Source: Diphasiastrum complanatum
Lineage: Eukaryota; Streptophyta; Lycopodiopsida; Lycopodiales; Lycopodiaceae
Assembly: GCA_029204225.1 (NCBI GenBank)
Contig: CM055100.1
Location: 17,249,650 to 17,313,649 of the forward strand
DNA: 64,000 bases
Direction of reading: 5' to 3'
The first letter of the stretch is position 1, and every line of letters begins with the position of its first letter. The notes below the pieces were generated by a model, which was not told the DNA's origin, did no database searches, and saw nothing but the letters and a program-made list of their open reading frames with translations. The position numbers and the translations under genes were made by a program. Shown in pieces: positions 55,285-64,000 of this stretch.

Positions 55285-55640
55285 AGAACACCTGATTAGA
55301 CAGATCTTGATTCTACTAACAAAGTACCTAGTTTACTTCACAAAGGATGAGAAACGAACTCGAACTCAAAACATTTCTATTCGTGATTAACCTTGAAAGA
55401 TTCGCAAAATTTATCTTGCTTGATACTCGAAAGATTTGCGAAACAATTTTTGTTGAAGCTCGAAAGATTCGCAAACAAGTTCTTGTCGCGAAATATTTTG
55501 TTTCTTGTTCAAAGCTCACCAGTCGCGAAACTGTCGCGAAAAAATTCAGGAAATATTCTAAATTCTTCTTCAAGCTCAAAATCTGTCATCTGTCGCGAAC
55601 AATTCGCGAAACACGGAGCTTAGACGAAGAGACAGACTAT
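55285..55640 (+). repeat. left arm of a large inverted repeat
   Basis: It contains GATTCTACTAACAAAG, AAAGGATGAGAAACGAACTC, TTCGCGAAAC-type words and GACGAAGAGACAGACT. The reverse complement of this order occupies 59330-59709. It includes direct copy 2 (55500-55601). It may be part of the LTR of the copia copy that follows. Confidence 0.75.
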
Positions 55641-56204
55641 CACAAATATTTCGTGAACAGAATTTATTTGAGCTTGGAAACAGAGCGTTTATTTGAATAT
55701 CAACCGTCTTAAACGATTAGATCTACTGTTACAGAATTAAAAAGTCAAAGGACCTATAATTAAAAGGCCAAAAGACCTGTCCTATAGCAATATGAATACA
55801 TGTGCACTACTCGTTGTAAGTAGTCTCTCCAACTCACTAAATCATAGACACAATAGCGAGATAAGACAACAAGAGATGCATATTGATGATTCAAATTCAG
55901 AGTTATAAACATTCGCTTTTAATCAATAGTTTTTGTTTGTCTAAAATTGTCTTAAAACGTCTCTTAATTCCGCATGCATATTCAATCAAGGCAAATACTG
56001 TTCTATTAGTACATAAATCAGAAACAGACCCGATTGAAGACACTGATATTAGTTTGATTTATTGAAACTTTCATTGTGTTCTCTGAGGAAGAATTATTAC
56101 TATTTTTTCTAGCGTATTGAAGTTGATATCTTCGCACCCCTCTCAACATTCTTCATACATCCATCAGCAAGCCACTATCTGGAGTTTATTCAGAAGAATA
56201 GAAG

Positions 56205-56935
56205 ATGTCGTCGATCAGCAATATTCAGTCTAAGATCAGTACGATCTTGGATCCAAAAGGTTCAAATTATTTAATATGGAAATTAAACACTTCCCTCATA
56301 TTGTAGGAGGAGGGTCTTTGGCAATGGGTAGAACCAATAGAAGAGAAGCCAATAACTACTCTTGGCAAGGAACTTCAAGAATGGAGTTTAAGAATTGACA
56401 AAGCTATAGCATTTATTGCGTCTTTAGTGCATGACAATATAATGAAGGGCGAAGGTCTTTGGCAATGGGTAGAACCAATAGAAGAGAAGCTAATAACTAC
56501 TCTTGGCAAGGAACTTTGAGAATGGAGTTTAAGAAATGACAAAGCTATAGCATTTATTGTGTCTTCAGTGCATGACAATATAATACTAGATCTTACATCA
56601 ATTTTGAATGCGAAAGATTTATGGAAGGAATTGCAAACCAAGAATGAGACTCGATCTCGTAATCAAGTCATGTTCTTGGAAGACCAATTGACTTACATAC
56701 AGTGGGACGACAAAAGACCTAACCACATTCGTACGAAAGTTCAAAGATTTGTTTATTTCTCTGCAAAATTCTGGCGCAGAAAATGCAATCTCAAAGCAAA
56801 AACAGCTTAGTTATTTTCTTCGATCCCTACCCAGGTCATTCCACACAACTCCAAGCTTATTGGCGGAAGATGCAACAATGACACTTCAGAAGGCAATCGT
56901 TGAAGTCAAAGAGGAAAACGGAAGCTCGTAAACGG
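56205..56935 (+). pseudogene. copia gag, family E, copy 2
   Basis: It starts MSSISNIQSKISTILDPKGS, then NYLIWKLNTSLIL and a stop at 56305. The gag continues GLWQWVEPIEEKPITTLGKE, LDLTSILNAKDLWKELQ, FLEDQLTYIQWDDK and, in another frame, ISKQKQLSYFLRSLPRSF. It has the same architecture as 27551-28320. Confidence 0.88.
56313..56590 (+). repeat. 141-bp tandem duplication inside gag
   Basis: Two head-to-tail units start GGTCTTTGGCAATGGGTAG at 56313 and 56454. The length is 47 codons, so the frame is kept; they differ at a few sites only. The second unit has a stop in place of LQEW's Gln. Confidence 0.9.
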
Positions 56936-56979
56936 GGAGTTGTTTAAAAAGAATGAGTCAAAGACAAATGATCAACAAT

Positions 56980-57644
56980 CTGGAAAACAACAGAAAATTC
57001 TGATGATAGGAGGATTTGCAACAAATGCAAAAGATCAAGTCACACAGAAGACAAGTGTTGGTTAAATCCAAAAATTGATTGCATTCATTGTCATAAACGG
57101 GGTCATGCAGTAGTAGTCTGTTATTAGAATTCCAGAAACAAAAAGGAGCAGAATCGAAGCGAACCTTTAGATTTGAACTATGTCGAAGACAAAGCAAAAT
57201 GCTCCAGAGCAGCAGAAGACATGGCAACAAGGAACTCAACAACATATGTTAGTGGTGATCAATGTTGTTCATCAAATTCAATTCAAGAAGTAGCACTTGA
57301 TTCGGGAGCCACCTCACATTTTTTTTCCTCGAAACAAATTTTATCTGAGTACAAGAAGACAAATTATTCAAGATTCATTATCCTTGGAGACAGTTCTAAG
57401 CACATAGTTGATGGAACTGGTGTCCTATGGCTTGGACACGAATCAGGGTGACAAGAAACTGGAAGAAGTTCTCTATGTCCCTACTCTTGATAAAGATCTT
57501 CTATTCGTAGCTAAGATAGTCAATACAGGCATGTTAGTATCCTTCACAAAGACATCTTGTAAACTGTTCGATGAAGATTATGATAACCTAGTTCCTAAAG
57601 GCAACAAAGAAGAAAATTTGTATCACTTGAACATTGGAACTTGA
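56980..57644 (+). pseudogene. copia zinc knuckles, protease and linker, family E copy 2
   Basis: Two knuckles, CNKCKRSSHTEDKC and CIHCHKRGHAVVVC, lie at about 57010-57125, then a stop. An intact protease site (VALDSGATSHFFSSKQI, 57293-57345) and GDSSKHIVDGTG follow. After a one-frame change near 57430-57450 comes LEEVLYVPTLDKDLLFVAKI to a stop at 57642. This copy keeps DSG where copy 1 has DSR. Confidence 0.9.
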
Positions 57645-57659
57645 ATTGAACAAGCGAAT

Positions 57660-58370
57660 CAAACCCAAGAATCACCAGATATTTTGTGGCACAAGAGGCT
57701 ATGTCACATGAACATGGAAGCCTTGTATCAAGCCACCAAAAGTCAGAGAATCAAAAGAGTCGAAATTAAAAGTAGAGATATTCAAACTACCTGCGAATCC
57801 TGTCTTAAAGTCAAGATGACTAGAACATCTTTCAGTAGGGATGTTTATAAAGCAACTAAGGTACTGAAAATTGTGCATTCAGATATTTGTGGACCATTCG
57901 AAGTATTGTCTTTAGGTGATGCAAAGTACTTCATTACGTTTATTGATGACTTCAGCAAGTTCGTTGTAGTATATTTTATTCGTACTAAATCTGAGGCTTT
58001 CGAGAAATTCGTTGAGTATACGAATTGGGCTGAGAAACAGACATGCAATAAGTTGAAGCAAATTTGCACAGATCGTGGAGGTGAGTACATTTTTCAACGA
58101 ATTCACATTTGAAGACTACATCATACACACCTCAGCACAATGGAATAGCTGAACGACGAAATCATACACTTATGGAAGCTGCTAGGTGTATGATGGCTCA
58201 TGCGAAAACAACAAAACAGTTGTGGGCGGAAGTAGTGGCTACATCGAATTATCTTCAGAATCAAATTCTGAAATCTTGAATACTAGATAAAACTCCTCAT
58301 GAGATCTGGTGGAAGTCGAAACCAAATCTTGCACATGTTCGGACATTCGGATGCGCAGTGTATATGCACA
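57660..58370 (+). pseudogene. copia GAG-pre-integrase and integrase, family E copy 2
   Basis: LWHKRLCHMNMEALYQ opens the domain. The integrase shows HSDICGPF (first Asp), YFITFIDDFSKFVVVYFI, TDRGGEY (second Asp) and, after a frame change near 58090-58110, QHNGIAERRNHTLMEAAR with the catalytic Glu. KTPHEIWWKSKPNLAHVRTF closes it. One stop at about 58277. This is the best-preserved integrase in the window. Confidence 0.92.
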
Positions 58371-58404
58371 ATATAGCGTTTGCAGTATATAGGCTGAGCC
58401 CATT

Positions 58405-58532
58405 TAATCAGAACCCAAGATCGTTGCATTGAAAGTTAGCAAAGAGAATACTACAATATCTCCAAGAAACAAAAGACTATGGGCTGTATTATTTGAAGGA
58501 AACTGAATTTCGGATCGAATCTTACAGTGACG
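58405..58532 (+). pseudogene. copia RNase H N-terminus, joined after deletion
   Basis: AKRILQYLQETKDYGLYYLK and RIESYSDA are the start of copia RNase H, but they follow integrase sequence directly; the RT is missing. The domain ends at the hairpin at 58533. Confidence 0.78.
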
Positions 58533-58596
58533 CAATTCCTAAAACGGTGCGTGAAACCTAAGATTGACTTAAGTTCACGCACCGTTTTAGGAATTG
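58533..58596. repeat. perfect 23-bp inverted repeat (hairpin)
   Basis: Arms 58533-58555 and 58574-58596 are exact reverse complements (AATTCCTAAAACGGTGCGTG core) with an 18-base loop. It sits at the point where copia RNase H homology ends. Confidence 0.95.
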
Positions 58597-58991
58597 GCCA
58601 TTCCACTACTGTCTTCACCTTTCCTCGTCAATCTTAATCCCAAAGGATGTAAAGGTGGAAGTAAGCTTGTAAGTTTTTCTTGAGTTTTTTTGAGTTTTTT
58701 TAAACTTGAGAATTTCTTGCTCGAAACAGGTTTTTCAATTTTTTTGAACTGATAATTATTTTTTGCAGTATCATCTAATTTAACGAGTTGATAATAGAGA
58801 TATGTCGCATTAACGGTTAATTTCGATTTTTTATTGCTTTCAACCCATTTGTCGATTCGTTGGTATAATTTGTAAATAGAGCACGAATGGTCTGTAAAAC
58901 GGTTTTTGTAGACATTGCTTAATCTTGTAAATTATACACGTAATGAATGTAATCTGAACGAAATTTTTTTAATTTTTCAGCTGTCAGGCAA
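58597..58991. other. no gene seen
   Basis: AT-rich with T-runs, ending in a good 3' splice-site-like sequence (TTTTTTTAATTTTTCAG at about 58980). Confidence 0.4.
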
Positions 58992-59255
58992 ATGGATACT
59001 GATGGAATTTTGGAAGGGGGTGCTACCGAATTTCACTCGGCATCACCAAGAAGTGATGGGGGGAATACGGAGATTCAACCGGCCTCACCCGACAGTGATG
59101 ACACCTCACTGGACACCTCTGCAGCCTATTTGGGCCACGTCATCCAGTTTCCTAATGACTCATTGATAGACCCATACCAACTCCACCACCATGTATTGAG
59201 GCCTACAACCATTAATTATGACCATGTACACATAAGGGCCCCAATTCCCTTATAG
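58992..59255 (+). CDS. small acidic Ser/Asp-rich ORF, unrecognised
   Basis: 87 codons starting MDTDGILEGGATEFHSASPR. It has an internal near-repeat (HSASPRSDGGNTE and QPASPDSDD) and a 3' splice-site-like sequence just upstream, so it may be an exon. It could belong to the transposase-like gene further on, or be chance. Confidence 0.3.
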   Translation: MDTDGILEGGATEFHSASPRSDGGNTEIQPASPDSDDTSLDTSAAYLGHVIQFPNDSLIDPYQLHHHVLRPTTINYDHVHIRAPIPL

Positions 59256-59329
59256 TCACAATTAACTTACGGGTTGTTGGCCGGTCCCTAGCGTAGACAC
59301 ACTACCCGAGTCCAGTCATGGGCATGACA

Positions 59330-59709
59330 GTCTGTCTCTTCGTCTAAGTTTCATCTGTTTCGCGAATTGTTCGCGACACTTGTCTCTTCGCGACATCTTC
59401 GTGTTTCGAGAATTGTTCACAATAGTTGACATTTTTGAGCTTGAAGAAGAATCCAAAATATTTCACAAATTGTTCGCGACAGCTTTGCGACTGGTGAGAT
59501 TTGAGCAAGAAACAAAACTTTTTGCGACAAGAACTTGTTTGCAAATCTTTCGAGCTTCAACAAGAAACTGTTTCGTGAATCTTTCAAGTATCATGCAAGA
59601 TAAATTTCGCGAATCTTTCGAGGTTGATCACGAATAGAAATGTTTCAAGTTGGAGTTCGTTTCTCATCCTTTGTCAAGTAAATTGTGCATTTTGTTAGTG
59701 GAATCGAGA
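59330..59709 (-). repeat. right arm of the large inverted repeat
   Basis: Reverse complement of 55285-55640 with substitutions and small indels, with clustered TTCGCGAA words. Together the arms bracket about 3.7 kb containing the copia copy 2 pseudogene. Confidence 0.75.
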
Positions 59710-59823
59710 TCTGTCTGATTCAAGTCTCGATTCTACTAACAAAGTGCACAATTTACTTGACAAAGGATGAGAAACAAACTCGAACTCGAAACATTTCTAT
59801 TCGTGATCAACCTCAAAAGATTC
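59611..59823. repeat. 99-bp-arm hairpin
   Basis: Arms 59611-59709 and 59725-59823 are the same length and nearly perfect reverse complements (a handful of mismatches) around a 15-base loop. RNA from either strand would fold into a long stem. Confidence 0.92.
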
Positions 59824-60144
59824 ATTTGAAAGGTAGAATATATAACATGCATTTTAATGATTTACAAGTTTGTTTTGGTTTCGTGTGAATGGTTTTTCTC
59901 GTTACATGATTTTGTTTGTTTGATTTTAAAATAATGGAAAAGTTTGATCTTCATATTGTGCTCCCACTTGATTGTTCCAATTTATAAGAAAAACACCAAA
60001 GCTGGTCAGATTAATGAGACTTGTAAGAAAGAACTTAGAGAAAAAAAAAATTGTAGAAATATTGATTTGTGAATAGTTTGATCAATTTATCCCAAAGATC
60101 CAAGTACAAGATCTTTTCTGGACATTCAAACTACTGGCCAATAA
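59824..60144. other. no gene seen
   Basis: AT-rich spacer between the hairpin and the transposase-like gene. Confidence 0.45.
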
Positions 60145-60550
60145 TTGATTTTTGTGTGTAATTTACATAGTGGATTGTTGGGATATTGTCAAAACTTGAG
60201 CCAATACAAAATTTATGAAGCAATGAAGCGAACACAAGTATTGGAGTATTTGTTGAATCAAACAAACAATGAGAAGACAATACTTCAAGAAAATTTGCAG
60301 AAACAAATATACGAAAATATGACATTGAGCTCGAATATATCAGAATTGCAAAGTATTGTTAATGATTTTCAAATATTCAATCAAGTTATGTTGAGAGACG
60401 TTGAGAATTTTAAAAGGAAAAGCCTGAGTGCTATTGCTGAAGGCGAAGTTCTCAGGAGAAAATTAAATATAAGAAGACGCAAACAACTTCCAAAAAAGAC
60501 AAAGATGATCTGTCTTCAAGAAGCAAGAAGAAAAGGATTCAAGCATTCAA
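60145..60550 (+). pseudogene. transposase-like gene: coiled-coil N-terminal exon
   Basis: LEYLLNQTNNEKTILQENLQ, SSNISELQSIVNDFQIFNQV and a basic tail (RRKLNIRRRKQLPKKTK) precede a consensus donor (TCAA|GTAAGT at 60551). A coiled coil followed by a basic segment fits a DNA-binding or nuclear region. The start codon is not certain; Met at 60145 or 60223 are candidates. Confidence 0.45.
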
Positions 60551-60660
60551 GTAAGTATTAATTAAAAGAGCAAATGACACGCTTGCTAAATTTTTATGTG
60601 CTTATTTTTCTAATGCTTGCTAATTTTATTATTTATTATGTCTTGCATATCATCTTTTAG

Positions 60661-61362
60661 ATTGTTCTCTTTGGTGGAGGCTAACATGTGTTTAACAACT
60701 GCCCTTCCTGAAAAGTTGAAGATAATACAAGTATTGGAAAATCTTTGGGTTCCATATTGTCATCAAAAACTACAAAAGAAATGTTAAAGAATTCTTGTTA
60801 TGACAGGATTAAAAATGATATTGTTGCAGTGATTATATAGAGCATTCGACATGTCTTGGATGCAAGAGGTATCCAGGAAGCATGTGATGATTCAGGAATT
60901 AGTCGTAAAGCATATACTCTATTGTTTAAAATTGTACAGGAAGCCTTTGCACATGTGAAGATTCGAAAGCTACCTCTTCCTTGTCCATTTAGAATAAAAA
61001 AAACAAGATATTGTCTTAACGAGAATATGACTATGCTTATAGGTGAATCATTTCATATCAAAAAATTGTATACATGTGAGAGTGGAACATTGGAATACAA
61101 TGAGTCCAGCAATTTATTTTTGGATATTAACAAAGTAGTGGCATACATGATTAAATATTACAAAATATTTGAAAGAGAAGTCCAAGGAAAATTGATACTG
61201 GTTATTAAACTTGATGACTCTGAAATTGTTAAGGAACAAAAATTGGAACGAGTAAGTATCACCTTTATGAACAGAGCATTGAACAATACTGAAAATGATG
61301 CATATGATTCATCATTTAGTGTTCAATCAGATAATAAAACATGGTGGTTAGCAGCATTTCAG
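60661..61362 (+). pseudogene. transposase-like gene: central exons
   Basis: After an intron (60551-60660, ending TTTTAG), SLVEANMCLTTALPEKLKII is coding-like but interrupted. The 60856-61362 frame is long and clean: GISRKAYTLLFKIVQEAFAH, FLDINKVVAYMIKYYKIF, then LVIKLDDSEIVKEQKLERVS and FMNRALNNTENDAYDSS. The pattern of acidic residues after LVIKL and the later NTEND recall the first catalytic region of an RNase-H-fold transposase family seen in cnidarian and other genomes (SGDG...NTEDD). It ends at donor CAG|GTATAT. Confidence 0.5.
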
Positions 61363-61451
61363 GTATATTTCAATTTTACTTATTAGTATTTTATCACCTA
61401 AGCTTACTAATGTCAATGTTTATAACTTTGTATGTGTTTATTACTTTTCAG
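61363..61451 (+). other. intron of the transposase-like gene
   Basis: An 89-bp GT-AG intron: CAG|GTATAT and TTACTTTTCAG|GTTTTA. Phase 0, joining AAFQ to VLKEDYA. Confidence 0.7.
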
Positions 61452-62213
61452 GTTTTAAAAGAAGACTATGCTATCTTGTTGTGGATTTTTTTGACATCAA
61501 ATTATGCGAAAATTATTGAAGAGCACATGGGTGGAAACAAAATATATGTGCCAACCTATGGCACGTTTCAAATTTTATAGCATCTTGCAGGTGATTTAAA
61601 GACACTGAAATGTATGTATAATATTTCGCATGGGGCAAATACTAAACATCCTTGTTTGTATTGTATGAAGAATTGTAAAGACTTGAATTTGACAAGATCA
61701 AGAGTTGGTCCAACAAGAGATCGAGAGGATCCGAACTTTAAACCTGTGTTGGCAATTCCATTGATCAATGTTCACATACGCACATTGCATGCTAAAATAC
61801 GAATTATTGAAAAATTGATTTACAATCATATTTGGTATGTCTGGAATACCAAACCTGAATCGACCTCTAAAATTGGAATTGAGAGATTAGAGCAAGTACT
61901 TTCAAAAGCAGGTTTTGCACTAGGGGAATGTAAAAATTAAAAAAAGTGAAAAACTATCGGGTAAATCAGGGAACGTTCCAAACAAGCCATCTGTTGCAGG
62001 TGCAAAAGTTCGAAGGTTTTTATCCAATCAGTCTTCTACCGTGACATACAATGTTTGGAAAGATGTTGTTGCAGCATCAAAAGATTTTGAAGATAGGGGC
62101 AACACAAGATTAAAAAAAACTACAGTATGGCAAAATCTCGACAATTCGATTGGCATGTTGCGAAAAGAAAAGTTATCTGAAATCGACATTGCAAATTTAC
62201 AAAAAAAATTGTG
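61452..62213 (+). pseudogene. transposase-like gene: GD...HPCLYC region
   Basis: VLKEDYAILLWIFL, a TAG at 61578, then in the same frame HLAGDLKTLKCMYNISHGAN and TKHPCLYCMKNCKDL. A conserved GGD/AGD followed by HPCLYC is the second signature of the family (Asp plus CxxC). It continues IPLINVHIRTLHAKIRIIEK. After a stop at 61938 the next frame carries KPSVAGAKVRRFLSNQS to a stop at 62211. Only a few disabling changes are present. Confidence 0.55.
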
Positions 62214-62355
62214 AGATATTTGTCAAATCGATAGCAGAATGTTGGGGAGAGGATCATGTTACACACTATATGTAATTCACTATTTGTTTTTGTGCAAAAA
62301 TTGTTCAACAACGTCATATATTTGACTTCTGATATATGTATTTTACTGGTTGCAG

Positions 62356-62622
62356 CATATTCTATTACATCACACCACATTTTTTGCAAAAGAATATGAA
62401 AGTATGAGCATATGGTCTTCTCAAGGTATGGAGAAATCGCATTGGCAAGCAAGAAGAGCTTTTCATCGAGCAACCAACCATGGAGGATATTTATATCAAT
62501 TATTTCAATGGTTCTACAGAAGAGCACAATTTAGATATCAAACCAAATATTCAACAAATTTCATTTCATTCAAAAAGGCATTTCAACATCTGAGGAGAAA
62601 TAGTTCAACTTTATCATCGTAA
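62356..62622 (+). pseudogene. transposase-like gene: QGMEKSH...HGG C-terminal exon
   Basis: It begins at a good acceptor (TGGTTGCAG|CATATT). HILLHHTTFFAKEYESMSIW, SSQGMEKSHWQARRAFHRAT then NHGGYLYQLFQWFYRR is the third and strongest signature; the Glu of QGMEK could be the catalytic acid. It ends in a Ser-rich tail and stop at 62622. The intron before it would start near 62214-62330. Confidence 0.6.
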
Positions 62623-63290
62623 TAGAAAAACAATTAAAACATTACATATCTTCATCGGTATCAAAGGTCAGCTGAGCAATATGGTCATAAAGAAATGGTC
62701 TCCTCTCATATATGGATCCAGATGCTCAATTGATCTTCTTTTGCTCAACTCTATGTAACTTTCGTACACTGCTAAAGCAGATGATCTTTTTAGTACATTT
62801 TCAAAAACATAACCCAATATTTTTATAGCTATATCCCTCTTCACAAAAATGATTTTGTATGTACTGTTAGGACATCTATGTCCATCACAAAAATAGGACA
62901 ATGCCTTTATTCATTTCCATGAATTGATAGTTGCCCAGCCTGAAGCCAAGCACAAGCATGATAGGAAGTTTACCAAGCTTGACAAGAGCATGAAGGTTGT
63001 ACAATATTGAGAATCCCATAGAAGAACATGTAGGTTTATAGCTGAGGGCATAGCTTTTGTTTTCTTCATATATGTCTTAATACCTGATGAAGGCCAATCT
63101 TCCAGATCAATTGGTGTTGGTTCTTCAAATAGAACATCTACTCAGAGATGTACCGTCGATGTGGACAAAAAAATAGAAGACGGAGTATTGGGTGATGAGA
63201 AAGAGGCTAGGCTGGCTTTGATGTATGACCCTGCTCTCTAATGGTCAATGGTAATATCTTCTACATCAGGTGTAGGAGAACACAATAAAA
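62623..63290. other. no gene seen
   Basis: A 77-codon minus-strand frame (62668-62901) has no recognised motif and may be chance. Confidence 0.4.
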
Positions 63291-63700
63291 TTGAAGACAC
63301 TGTTTGACATTCCTGTATACCATATGAATAGTCTGCCATATTTTTCATTGAATGATATAAGGGATGTATTAGACATGAGAGAGGACGAGATCTTATCTAT
63401 ACTAGCCAATACATTGTCAGAATTTTCGGATATAATAGACTTCAATCATGATGATTTAATTGAAGGGATTGACTATGAAGATGAAAGTGGTTGGAAGTCT
63501 GGAGAGCAGGCCTGACAAATTACAAGGCAACAATGTCTAGCCTATGGAGCAAATGCTCCTAGTGAGGAGTTCATTGAGTTTCAAAAAAAATATCCTCCTC
63601 CAGAGGAATACATTTTTTCTGAGGTAGTGAGAAGTATTCCTGCTGGGCATGACTTGCGTGCAAAAGAATTGTTGGAGTATGACCAGCATGACATGGTAAT
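63291..63700 (+). CDS. unrecognised acidic ORF, possibly exonic
   Basis: The frame to 63515 (SLNDIRDVLDMREDEILSIL, FNHDDLIEGIDYEDESGWKS) continues after one stop as LAYGANAPSEEFIEFQKKYP, PPEEYIFSEVVRSIPAGHDL, to ELLEYDQHDMV and a GTAATTT donor-like site. Acidic and conserved-looking composition suggest real coding descent. It may be a second product of the transposase-like element or a neighbouring gene. Confidence 0.4.
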
Positions 63701-63800
63701 TTTTATTTTTTGTATTCCATCATAATCATATTTAGCATTGTATTCAATCAAAATCCATCTGAAAATTAAATTGATTACAAATTTTCGTATTTATGTTGCA

Positions 63801-64000
63801 AGACACAATTGAAGTTGATGATTTTGCTACAGGAAGAAGAGGTGCCCAAGGTGTTGTTGGCCGAAAGGATTCAACATTGTGCCATTACCTGAAATACTTT
63901 GTAAAAAATGAAATTTGTATTCAACATGGCAACTTTTATTCACAAGCAGGAACTATAGTTTTCATGCTATCAAGAACAAGAGATAATTCCTGGATGCTAG
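63801..64000 (+). CDS. unrecognised coding-like segment running off the window
   Basis: After a 3' splice-site-like TATGTTGCAAG, DTIEVDDFATGRRGAQGVVG and CHYLKYFVKNEICIQHGNFY stay in frame to the window end with no stop seen in that reading. Probably the next exon of the ORF at 63291-63700. No family recognised. Confidence 0.35.

Overview
This window looks like nuclear DNA from a land plant with a large, repeat-packed genome. The evidence is two spliced or intron-free plant-type genes, many layers of decayed Ty1/copia and Ty3/gypsy LTR retrotransposons, long dinucleotide tracts, and DNA-transposon and SINE debris. Two remnants (a reverse transcriptase with a GIPMG..SP box and a transposase-like gene with QGMEKSH and HPCLYC boxes) resemble families I associate more with algae, protists and aquatic animals than with flowering plants. 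A fern, lycophyte, bryophyte or gymnosperm is therefore plausible, but I cannot name the species.

Only two loci look like ordinary host genes. A two-RRM glycine-rich RNA-binding protein (hnRNP A/B-like) lies on the minus strand at 5610-7186, with one clean GT-AG intron and two compensating one-base shifts in its Gly-rich tail. An intact leucine-rich-repeat extensin-like (LRX) cell-wall protein lies on the plus strand at 51600-52841. A small terminal-inverted-repeat element family (7984-8168, 49519-49716, 49833-50020) sits upstream of both.

Layout: 1-4962, a copia element on the minus strand (gag/protease, primer site, LTR) inserted into the RT of an older minus-strand copia whose LTR ends at 4962. 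5610-7186, the RNA-binding protein gene. 7984-14024, a small TIR element, LTR and primer-site fragments, otherwise AT-rich non-coding DNA. 14980-20071, a decayed Pro/Ser-rich plus coiled-coil reading frame split by nested minus-strand copia insertions (17190-19713). 20072-24530, a non-canonical LTR-like element with duplicated minus-strand ORFs, then CA/GT-rich DNA. 24550-29433, a plus-strand chain of copia pieces (gag/protease of one family joined to pol end, LTR, tripled primer site and gag/protease/integrase of another). 29440-35000, microsatellites, an 18-bp minisatellite open on both strands, a copia RT, and Helitron-like 3' ends. 35550-38148, gypsy-like gag with several zinc knuckles and a coiled coil. 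38230-41560, LTR-like DNA and a copia RNase H plus LTR. 41792-46309, a minus-strand gypsy element. 46386-47470, the unusual RT. 48068-48153, a tRNA-derived retroposon with 16-bp target duplications. 50020-53100, the LRX locus. 55014-59823, a copia copy bracketed by large inverted repeats and followed by two strong hairpins. 60145-62622, a multi-exon transposase-like pseudogene. 63291-64000, an unassigned ORF.

The genes do not form a pathway. The window is mainly a record of nested insertion, internal deletion and recombination around two housekeeping-type genes. All boundaries were read by eye; family assignments rest on motifs and remembered family signatures, not on database searches.
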